Assembly (NCBI GenBank): GCA_021814855.1
Contig: JAKAHQ010000031.1
Span: 1-9,806 of the forward strand
DNA from: Bacteroidota bacterium
GTDB taxonomy: Bacteria > Bacteroidota > Ignavibacteria > Ignavibacteriales > Melioribacteraceae
Length of the DNA: 9,806 nt
Direction of reading: 5' to 3'
The position numbers were made by a program, and so were the translations under genes. Shown here one piece after another: positions 1 to 6,312 of this stretch. The notes beneath the pieces are model-generated. The model saw only the letters and a list, made by a program, of their open reading frames with translations, was not told where the DNA came from and made no database searches. The first letter of the stretch is position 1. Each line of letters opens with the position of its first letter.

Positions 1-87
1 GCTGGCCGCCTGCAGGGGCGTTTGGCCGTCCAAAGCGGCGTGGCCCCGGTCTCCCAGGCCGTCCAGTATGAGGAGGATACATCTCAT
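1..87 (-). CDS. apgM: Archaeal-type 2,3-bisphosphoglycerate-independent phosphoglycerate mutase-like protein, N-terminal 29 codons (runs off left edge)
   Basis: Read on the - strand, ATG at 87-85 opens a frame that stays open to the window edge. It begins MRCILLILDGLGDRG and continues with a G-Q-T-P-L-Q-A-A segment. The LLILDGLGDR..(9 residues)..TPLxAA pattern is the characteristic N-terminus of ApgM-type phosphoglycerate mutases and related alkaline-phosphatase-superfamily proteins. Asp9 in LILDG is the expected first metal ligand. These enzymes interconvert 3- and 2-phosphoglycerate in the cytosol. An AAGGTGG Shine-Dalgarno lies 7 bases upstream of the start (95-101 on the + strand), which fixes the start codon. 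Codons are strongly G/C-ending (GGC, GAC, CTG, GCC), unlike every hydrolase gene in the window, and the function is unrelated to them. Only the N-terminus is visible, so a phosphonoacetate-hydrolase-like or other AlkP-superfamily member cannot be excluded. From memory, desulfobacterial proteins of this type look most similar; this is an impression, not a search result. Confidence 0.72.
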   Translation of the reverse strand, partial: MRCILLILDGLGDRGHAALDGQTPLQAAS

Positions 88-131
88 AAGTGGTCCACCT
101 TATGGATTCTTGACGAAATTATCATCCATTA

Positions 132-236
132 TCAGCTATTACAGAATGACTGGAAGATAAGCATATCTGTCTCGCTATCCCTGGCACTCTTTAAGTCGGC
201 GATGTCCCGTTCAAAACAGGCCACGCAGATGCCCAT
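132..236 (-). CDS. Small ORF, 34 aa, unknown function
   Basis: The - strand frame begins with ATG at 236-234 (MGICVACFERDIADLKS...) and ends at TGA 134-132, followed at once by TAA in the same frame. It encodes 34 residues with a CVAC pair near the N-terminus and one further Cys near the C-terminus (SFCNS). It is co-oriented with the phosphoglycerate mutase gene and lies 44 bases upstream of its start, so it could be the preceding gene of the same operon. Many codons end in G or C (GGC ATC TGC GTG GCC), like the mutase fragment. Against it being real: it is very short, has no clear Shine-Dalgarno, and I recognise no family. It could also be the tail of a longer gene broken by sequence error, since a stop lies in frame just before the ATG. 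Confidence 0.28.
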   Translation of the reverse strand: MGICVACFERDIADLKSARDSETDMLIFQSFCNS

Positions 237-254
237 GTTTCAAGGATTGCCCCA

Positions 255-335
255 TTACTGCAGCAAGGTCGCAAAGACTCCAATAAAGGTAAAGGCGCCC
301 ACGCTAATAATCCCGGCGCAGGAGGCAAAGCCTGG
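255..335 (-). CDS. Possible C-terminal tail of a membrane protein (truncated at the composition boundary)
   Basis: The - strand frame is open from 335 to the TAA stop at 257-255 and reads ...CAGIISVGAFTFIGVFATLLQ. This is a run of about 20 hydrophobic residues ending directly at a stop, as in a membrane protein whose last segment is a transmembrane helix. It is co-oriented with the 34-codon ORF, whose ATG is 18 bases further on, and with the mutase gene beyond that. Many codons end in G or C. No start codon is supported. The upstream part overlaps the + strand remnant at 312-365, so if the tail is real its gene is cut by the boundary near 300-330. A hydrophobic 27-codon frame can arise by chance, so this call is weak. 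Confidence 0.2.
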   Translation of the reverse strand, partial: PGFASCAGIISVGAFTFIGVFATLLQ

Positions 336-365
336 TTATTTATAGATGAAATAGTTGTTGATTAA
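282..365 (+). pseudogene. 3' remnant of a glycoside hydrolase-type gene ending in a discoidin-like carbohydrate-binding module
   Basis: The + strand frame ending at TAA 363-365 encodes NPGAGGKAWLFIDEIVVD at its C-terminus. The intact protein at 3846-6116 ends HPGYPYKAWIFTDEIVVE, and the PGAGxxAWLFxDEI ending is typical of the F5/8-type-C-like module at the end of DUF4838 and GH20-type proteins. The match is strong from 312 onward and plausible back to 282 (NKGKG...). Upstream the frame meets a stop at 192-194 and no longer resembles the module, although the +1 frame contains an IKVKA-like strand at 286-300. The remnant is therefore truncated or frameshifted, and no catalytic part is left. It probably belonged to a further hydrolase gene of the same locus, directly upstream of the mannosidase. 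The boundary with G/C-rich DNA could be a real rearrangement or an assembly join. Confidence 0.55.
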
Positions 366-520
366 AAAATAATCAAACAAAAAAATTTTTAAGGTGGTAA
401 GGAAATCCTTGCTTCGTGATTTCCATCTATTATATAGTATAAGCAAACGGCTGAGGGTTTAGCGTATCATTTTCAAATGCAGACGGAGCTTTGAATTATT
501 ACTAACTGAGAGAGGAACAA
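366..520 (+). promoter_or_regulatory. Leader region of the alpha-mannosidase gene
   Basis: This gap holds no gene. It starts with an A/T-rich run (366-392). A 7-bp perfect inverted repeat follows, GGAAATC at 401-407 and GATTTCC at 418-424, with a 10-base loop and no T-tract. Next is an AT-rich stretch TATTATATAGTATAAG (427-442). A sigma70-like pair could be read as TTGCTT (409-414) and TATAGT (433-438) with an 18-base spacer. The -35 match is poor (3 of 6), and FCB bacteria often use other promoter consensuses. The region most likely contains the promoter of the downstream operon, but the exact site is not established. Confidence 0.25.
508..516 (+). promoter_or_regulatory. Ribosome binding site of the alpha-mannosidase gene
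   Basis: GAGAGAGGA ends four bases before the ATG at 521. It contains AGAGG/GAGGA complementarity to the 16S 3' end and is the only good Shine-Dalgarno among the four hydrolase genes. It supports ATG 521 as the start. Confidence 0.55.
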
Positions 521-3500
521 ATGAAATTAACCCGACCATTTCTACCCGTGTTTATTGTAATATTTTATATGGGGATATTGGTTAATGCTCAATCGACATG
601 GGTAAACGGTTTTAACAGCAGAATTGCCGGAGAGAATCTTGATTACCACTCGTGCCATCCGAGCGCAAATTTGGCATTGCTCATTCGCTGTTTTAATAAT
701 CAGGATTATATAGAGTGGAAAACCGATTCGATTTCTCCGAGCAACAAAGATGAGTTTGTTAGTTTCTCTTGGATTGCCGGCTACTCGGTTGCTACTTCCA
801 CGGCTCCTCATAAATTTTCTCTTTATGTAAATGATCACCTAAAATTCGAATTTACTACCGAACCTCACCAGGCTCAAAATGATTGGCAGATAAAATCGAA
901 GGACGGTTCGAGTCTTTATTTTAAATTCATCAAGGTTGACGCCGTAGATGATTTTTTCGGGTACATGGTTTTAACAATTCCTCAAAAATCTCTTGATGGA
1001 AATAATTTTGCCAGAATCAAAGTAAAGGGAGACGCTACCAACAGCAAAGATTGGTATATGACAATGCAGTACCCGTTGATTCCAAAGACAAGAATTACTC
1101 CCCAAAAGATTGTTACGAAGGACGGAGCTGGAAATCTTATGCAGCAAATAAAAGTTTCCATCGATCACTTCGATTCGCCGAAACCGGTAAAAATTTTTTC
1201 CGAAGGGAAAGAAATGCTTTCCTCGGAATTGAAACTCGGTATGAACGATTACTATTTGAACTTCAGCGCTCCTAAAAATCCTAAAGAAATTAAATTTGAT
1301 ATTAACATTAACGGGAAATCAAAGACATACACAACAATATTAAAACCCGCCAGAGAGATTACATTTTATTTAATTCCCCACGCTCACGTTGATATAGGAT
1401 ATACCGATTTACAGCCAAACATTGAAAAGAAACACTGGAATAATTACGACAATGCGATTAAATACTCGAAAGAATCCGTGGGCTTTGGCAAAGACGCTAC
1501 ATTCAAATGGAATGTTGAAGTATTATGGGCAGTAAAAAGTTATCTCGAAAATTTTCCGGAGAAGCGAGAAAAATTTTATAACGCCGTTAGAAAAGGTTGG
1601 ATAGGTTTGGATGCGGACTACGCCAATGTTATGACTGGACTATGCCGCCCAGAAGAATTGTACCGCCTGGTTGAGTATTCGAATCTACTTGAAAAAGAAA
1701 TCGGAGTAAAAATAGAAAGCGCTATGATTTCAGATGTACCTGGTTATACGTGGGGAATCGTTCAAGCTTTTGCCGATAACGGAATAAAATATTTCTCAGT
1801 AGGACCAAATCCATTTGATAGAATCGGCTACACTCTTAAATCGTGGGGCGATAAACCTTTCTACTGGAAATCGCCAAGCGGCAAGAAAAAAATTCTTATC
1901 TGGCTTGCCGGAAAAGGATATGCGTGGTTTCATCAATGGAGAATAACCCGCGACGATATTTCACCGATTGCAAAATACTTAGATGAGCTCGACGCAGAAA
2001 AATATCCTTATGATATGGTTCACCTTAGATACAATATCGGCGGGGATAACGGCTTTCCGGATTCGTCGCTTTCAAAATTTGTTAAGGAATGGAACGATGC
2101 ACACGTTACTCCAAAATTTAAAATTGCCACCAACGATGAAATGTTCAAAGATTTTGAAGCGAAATACTCAAAAGTAATTCCAACTTACTCCGGCGATTTC
2201 TCGCCTTATTGGGAAGACGGTGCCGCCTCCACTGCAAAAGAAACTGCAATGAACAGAAATACAGCTGAGTTATTAACTCAACTGGAAACATTGCATACTC
2301 TGACTAACCGAGAAAATTTTCCTCAGCAAGAATTTGACGATGCGTGGAAATATGTTTTGCTTTATTCGGAACACACGTGGGGCGCATGGAACAGCATTTC
2401 GGATCCCGAATTAAAATCCGTGGTCGATCAGTGGGAAATTAAAAAGTCATACGCTTTAAAGGCCGATAGTCTGGCGCAGAATCTTTTAAATAAATTATCG
2501 AACAAAGGATCAGGAACCGGCGATCATTTTTATGTTTTCAACACTTTATCTTGGAACAGAAGTGATATAGTAAATATTCCGGCATCTGCAAACTCATCCG
2601 GCATTTGCGTAACAGACGCCGATGGAAATTCAATTCCGGCACAAAAATTATCCGACGGAAATTTTGTATTTACCGCCAAAGATATTCCCGCTTTTGGTTT
2701 CAAGGAATATAAAATTGCAGAATGCAAAAATCAGAGTATTACAGATTCGCCGTTAAGCAACAATGTATTATCAAACAATTTTTACAAACTAACTTTTGAC
2801 GAAAATACATTTGCAATTAAAAACCTTACAAAACCCGGCAGCGATTATAATTATGTAAGTTCCAGCAACAAGTATGAATTGGATCAATTCTTACACACAG
2901 GGCAAAATGCAGCTAATCCAACAACAAGCAAAGATCCAAAAATAATTGGATACGAGAACGGGCCGGTTCTAAAATCAATAACAATTGAATCCGCGGCTCC
3001 CGGATGTAATAATCTTCAACAAAAGATAGTTCTCTTTAACGCTCTTGATAAATTTGAATTGCTGAACACCGTTGACAAAGCAAAAGACTATAATAAAGAA
3101 AGCATTCGTTTTGCTTTTCCGCTCAATATTCCAAATCCGGTTTCAAGAATCGATATCGCCTGGTCGGTAATTTGCCCTGAGAAAGATCAACTGCCGGGCT
3201 CAAATAAAAATTATTTTACTTCGCAGCGATGGGTAGACGTTTCCAATAACAGCAAAGGATTAACCATTGCCGGCATTGACGCACCGTTTTTTGAATTTGG
3301 CGGAATGAATGCCGAGGCATGGATGTCTTCCCCAAGTAAAGATTGGGCATGGAAAACTGCTTCGTCATCCCTTTGTTATTCATGGGCAATGAATAATTCA
3401 TGGCATACAAATTTTAAAGCTTCCCAGGAAGGACTTGTCTCCTTTAAATATTTTTTGACTGCTCACAACCGGTTTGATTTTCTCCGCACCTACAAATTCG

Positions 3501-3814
3501 GCGTCGAAAATTCTCAACCGCTGCAAGTTGTTTATTCGGATAAAGCGATAAAAAATTATTCACCGGTTTTAAAATTGGACAAAAATTCTTCCGTAGTGAC
3601 AACGGCTTTATTTCCATCGAGAGATGGAAAAGGCATAATGATTAGGTTTTTTAATCCGACCGATAAACCGGGCTCAACACAATTGTTATTTGAAAAAAGT
3701 GCAGCTTCTAAACTTTATCTAAGTAACGGGGATGAGGAAGAAATTAAACTTATTGGCAATAAAATTACTTTAAACCCGTTTGAAGTATTAACGTTAAAAA
3801 TAGAAGATAGATAA
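521..3814 (+). CDS. Exported GH38-type alpha-mannosidase
   Basis: Predicted retaining alpha-mannosidase of 1097 residues. The signal peptide is residues 1-23 (hydrophobic core 7-21, cleavage VNA|Q), so it acts in the periplasm or outside. Residues about 24-275 form a beta-rich, probably jelly-roll N-terminal module. The GH38 catalytic core begins near 280 with PHAHVDIGYTD (His287, His289, Asp291). The H-x-D of this motif matches the zinc ligands of GH38 (H-N-D in Golgi mannosidase II). Asp405 in AMISDVPGYTWG sits where the nucleophile/zinc-binding Asp is expected. His618 in SEHTWGAW is the candidate fourth zinc ligand. Residues about 660-1097 are the beta-sandwich C-terminal domains of GH38, without recognisable binding modules. 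The motif differs from the classical H-S-H-x-D-x-G-W (Tyr for Trp), so this is a divergent branch and the linkage specificity is open. A DUF5054-like relative is an alternative name. The next gene starts 31 bases downstream, which suggests one operon. Confidence 0.82.
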   Translation: MKLTRPFLPVFIVIFYMGILVNAQSTWVNGFNSRIAGENLDYHSCHPSANLALLIRCFNNQDYIEWKTDSISPSNKDEFVSFSWIAGYSVATSTAPHKFSLYVNDHLKFEFTTEPHQAQNDWQIKSKDGSSLYFKFIKVDAVDDFFGYMVLTIPQKSLDGNNFARIKVKGDATNSKDWYMTMQYPLIPKTRITPQKIVTKDGAGNLMQQIKVSIDHFDSPKPVKIFSEGKEMLSSELKLGMNDYYLNFSAPKNPKEIKFDININGKSKTYTTILKPAREITFYLIPHAHVDIGYTDLQPNIEKKHWNNYDNAIKYSKESVGFGKDATFKWNVEVLWAVKSYLENFPEKREKFYNAVRKGWIGLDADYANVMTGLCRPEELYRLVEYSNLLEKEIGVKIESAMISDVPGYTWGIVQAFADNGIKYFSVGPNPFDRIGYTLKSWGDKPFYWKSPSGKKKILIWLAGKGYAWFHQWRITRDDISPIAKYLDELDAEKYPYDMVHLRYNIGGDNGFPDSSLSKFVKEWNDAHVTPKFKIATNDEMFKDFEAKYSKVIPTYSGDFSPYWEDGAASTAKETAMNRNTAELLTQLETLHTLTNRENFPQQEFDDAWKYVLLYSEHTWGAWNSISDPELKSVVDQWEIKKSYALKADSLAQNLLNKLSNKGSGTGDHFYVFNTLSWNRSDIVNIPASANSSGICVTDADGNSIPAQKLSDGNFVFTAKDIPAFGFKEYKIAECKNQSITDSPLSNNVLSNNFYKLTFDENTFAIKNLTKPGSDYNYVSSSNKYELDQFLHTGQNAANPTTSKDPKIIGYENGPVLKSITIESAAPGCNNLQQKIVLFNALDKFELLNTVDKAKDYNKESIRFAFPLNIPNPVSRIDIAWSVICPEKDQLPGSNKNYFTSQRWVDVSNNSKGLTIAGIDAPFFEFGGMNAEAWMSSPSKDWAWKTASSSLCYSWAMNNSWHTNFKASQEGLVSFKYFLTAHNRFDFLRTYKFGVENSQPLQVVYSDKAIKNYSPVLKLDKNSSVVTTALFPSRDGKGIMIRFFNPTDKPGSTQLLFEKSAASKLYLSNGDEEEIKLIGNKITLNPFEVLTLKIEDR

Positions 3815-3845
3815 TTAATTCAACACCAAATAACGACGGCTTTAG

Positions 3846-6116
3846 ATGAAAAATAAGATTTTACTTTTCGTGTTTTCTGTTTGTTCTTTAATTTCCGCAC
3901 AACAGAAAAAAACCGACTTGGTTGTAAATAATCAAAGCAAGTATAAAATAATAATATCATCCGCGGCATCTGCCGTTGATTCCACCGCCGCCGCTGAACT
4001 TCAAAAATATATCGAGGAAATCTCCGGGAACAAAATCCCAATACTCAGCGACGACACTCCCATTGCCCAAAAGGAAATAGTTGTCGGCAGGAATAAACAT
4101 TCCGAGGAAATTGATTGTTCGGCCATCGTCGACAACGACGGATTCTTGATTAAGTCAATCGGCGAGAAAATTTATTTTATAGGAGGAGCCGGGAAAGGTT
4201 CTATCAATGCCGTTTTTACTTTCCTGGATAAATATCTCGGCTGCCGAATGTACTCCACAGAAGTGAAAATAATTCCGAAGCAAAATTCTATTTCAATCCC
4301 GCCGATTAATGATGTTGAAAATCCGGCATTCGCTTATCGCGATGTTCATTTTTTCGAATCCACGAACGATGAATATTGCCGCTGGCAAAAGCTTGTGGAT
4401 TCCCACGATAAGAAAACATGGGGATTGTTCGTTCATACTTTTCAAAAGCTGCTTCCGCCAGAAAAATATTTTGCGAGCCATCATGAATATTATGCCTTAA
4501 GAAACGGCGTTCGAGTGCCGGATCAACCGTGCCTGAGTAATCCCGAAGTATTAAAAATTATTACGGATGAACTGCGAAGGCGGATGAAAGAAAACCCCGA
4601 GGCAAAAATATGGTCGGTTTCCCAAAATGATAATTTTTCCAACTGTCAATGTCCGCAATGCAGCCGCATCGACAGCATCGAAGGTTCGCCCTCCGGTTCA
4701 ATTATCAACTTCGTTAATAAAATAGCGGAGGAATTCCCGGATAAAATTATTTCTACCCTCGCTTACCAATACAGCCGTAAAGCTCCAAAACATATTAAGC
4801 CGGAAAAAAATGTGAACATTATGTTATGCACAATCGAATGTTCAAGAACCTACCCAATTGAAACCGATACTTCAAGTTCCGGTTTCTTAAGTGATTTGAA
4901 AGAGTGGTCAAAACTTACGCACAATATTTTTTTGTGGGATTACGTTGTTCAATTTACAAACCTTGTAAGCCCTTTCCCCAATTTCCAGGTGCTTCAGCCG
5001 AACATTCAGCTATTTAAAAAATACGGCGTACGCATGATGTTTCAGCAAGGTTCCGGGGGCTGCCGTGAATCCGAGTTTGAAGAATTACGAAGCTATCTCA
5101 TCGCTAAATTACTCTGGAACCCTGACATAAATGTTGATTCGGTTATGAATGATTTTCTTTCCGGCTATTACGGTGCCGCCGGTAAATACATCCGCGAGTA
5201 TATAAACTCGATGCAGACTTCCCTTCTGAAATCCAAAATGGATATAACCATATATGGAAGTCCAGTCGACGGATTAAAAAATTATTTATCGCCTGGATTA
5301 ATTGATAAATACAATAAACTTTTTGATGAAGCGGAGTCTTCCGTAGCAGATCAACCGGATATTCTTAACAGGGTAAAAATCGCCCGTCTGCCATTGATTT
5401 ATGCAATGCTCGAAGAAGCAAAAGTAATTGGTCAGGGAGAAAGAGGAATCGATATTAAAGAAGGCGAAAATAATTTCGCTGCCAATCCCAAAATAATTTC
5501 TTTGCTCGATGAGTTTGGCGCGATCACAAAAAACATAAAAGATATCTATATAAACGAACGAGGGCTTTCACCGGAGACTTACATAAACAAATACAAAGCT
5601 ATACTTTCCAAAACAATGAAAAATCCTCTCGGCTTGTTCAAGCCGGTAACTTTTATAACTTCTCCAAACTGGAAATACGCTGCTAACGGTGTTAAGTCTT
5701 TGACAGACGGAATGCACGGGGACGACGATTATCATTTTAACTGGGTTGGTTACGAAGGCAACAATATGGAAGTTGTAATGGATCTTGAAAAGCCCGCAGT
5801 CATAAAAAAAGTCAGCGCTGATTTTATGCAGTATATTTTGGCGTGGATTTTTTTGCCAACCGAATATGAAGTTTCTGTTTCAACCGACGGGGCAGATTTT
5901 ACGACTGTAGGAACTATAAAAAATACAAACCCGATTACCGATGAAGAAAAACGTTCGCCGGAAAAAGTAAATATCAAAAATTTCGCGTGTGAATTTTCTC
6001 CTGTTGAAGCAAGATACATAAAAGTGAAAGCGATTAATATGGGAGTTTGTCCGCCGTGGCATCCGGGCTATCCTTACAAAGCATGGATTTTTACGGATGA
6101 AATTGTGGTTGAATAA
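3846..6116 (+). CDS. DUF4838/GH163-type exported glycoside hydrolase (candidate endo-beta-N-acetylglucosaminidase) with C-terminal discoidin-like module
   Basis: 756 residues. The signal peptide is 1-18 (ISA|Q); there is no lipobox, since Cys13 is preceded by Val. Residues about 25-150 form the alpha/beta domain that precedes many glycosidase barrels (GH67/GH20 N-terminal-like: AAAELQKYIEEISG, then DGFLIKSIGEKIYFIGG and FLDKYLGCRMY). The central part (about 160-430) matches DUF4838: SVSQNDN at 257-263, a CQCPQC cluster at 267-272, and CTIEC at 328-332 containing Glu331. DUF4838 was reclassified as GH163 after a Bacteroides member was shown to release complex N-glycans between the two core GlcNAc residues. 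The function here is inferred from that family, and I do not assign catalytic residues. A helical region spans about 430-595. Residues about 600-756 are an F5/8-type-C-like carbohydrate-binding module (LTDGMHG at 619-625, final KAWIFTDEIVVE). The start ATG has no good Shine-Dalgarno. It probably shares the mannosidase transcript. Confidence 0.8.
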   Translation: MKNKILLFVFSVCSLISAQQKKTDLVVNNQSKYKIIISSAASAVDSTAAAELQKYIEEISGNKIPILSDDTPIAQKEIVVGRNKHSEEIDCSAIVDNDGFLIKSIGEKIYFIGGAGKGSINAVFTFLDKYLGCRMYSTEVKIIPKQNSISIPPINDVENPAFAYRDVHFFESTNDEYCRWQKLVDSHDKKTWGLFVHTFQKLLPPEKYFASHHEYYALRNGVRVPDQPCLSNPEVLKIITDELRRRMKENPEAKIWSVSQNDNFSNCQCPQCSRIDSIEGSPSGSIINFVNKIAEEFPDKIISTLAYQYSRKAPKHIKPEKNVNIMLCTIECSRTYPIETDTSSSGFLSDLKEWSKLTHNIFLWDYVVQFTNLVSPFPNFQVLQPNIQLFKKYGVRMMFQQGSGGCRESEFEELRSYLIAKLLWNPDINVDSVMNDFLSGYYGAAGKYIREYINSMQTSLLKSKMDITIYGSPVDGLKNYLSPGLIDKYNKLFDEAESSVADQPDILNRVKIARLPLIYAMLEEAKVIGQGERGIDIKEGENNFAANPKIISLLDEFGAITKNIKDIYINERGLSPETYINKYKAILSKTMKNPLGLFKPVTFITSPNWKYAANGVKSLTDGMHGDDDYHFNWVGYEGNNMEVVMDLEKPAVIKKVSADFMQYILAWIFLPTEYEVSVSTDGADFTTVGTIKNTNPITDEEKRSPEKVNIKNFACEFSPVEARYIKVKAINMGVCPPWHPGYPYKAWIFTDEIVVE

Positions 6117-6312
6117 AGATTCTTAGATTAAATTAAGGCAAAAGAATTAACGACATAATTTCAAAAATAGTTTTCACTTTAGCACTATCTTTTGAAAGAA
6201 GATTAGATTAAGCAGCGTCTGGTAGTTTGCTATCATCTTTCGCTAGGGCAATGAAAATATTTTTCACAAGTAAGGTTTAAGTCAACAATAAATATCAGAT
6301 TATTTAACTAAC
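6117..6312. repeat. Intergenic gap with two pairs of short direct repeats
   Basis: No gene or terminator is visible in these 196 bases. TTAGATTAA occurs at 6123-6131 and 6203-6211. AAAATAGTTTTCAC at 6164-6177 recurs as AAAATATTTTTCAC at 6254-6267 (13 of 14 identical). The two pairs are spaced 80 and 90 bases apart in the same order, which could be a decayed tandem duplication or paired regulator sites. The start of the fucosidase at 6313 has no Shine-Dalgarno. The gap is long enough to hold a separate promoter, but none can be named with confidence. Confidence 0.3.

Noticed and set aside
22..345. 107-codon + strand frame at the left end
   Set aside because: It runs antisense to the recognisable mutase start and in a different frame from the AWLFIDEIVVD tail; its protein resembles nothing and changes character along its length.
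401..424. 7-bp hairpin before the mannosidase as a terminator
   Set aside because: The stem is short, AT-rich, has a 10-base loop and is not followed by a T-run; kept only as a note in the leader region.
3846..3905. Lipoprotein signal in the GH163-type protein
   Set aside because: Cys13 is preceded by Phe-Ser-Val, which does not fit a lipobox, and an ordinary signal peptidase I site (ISA|Q) follows.
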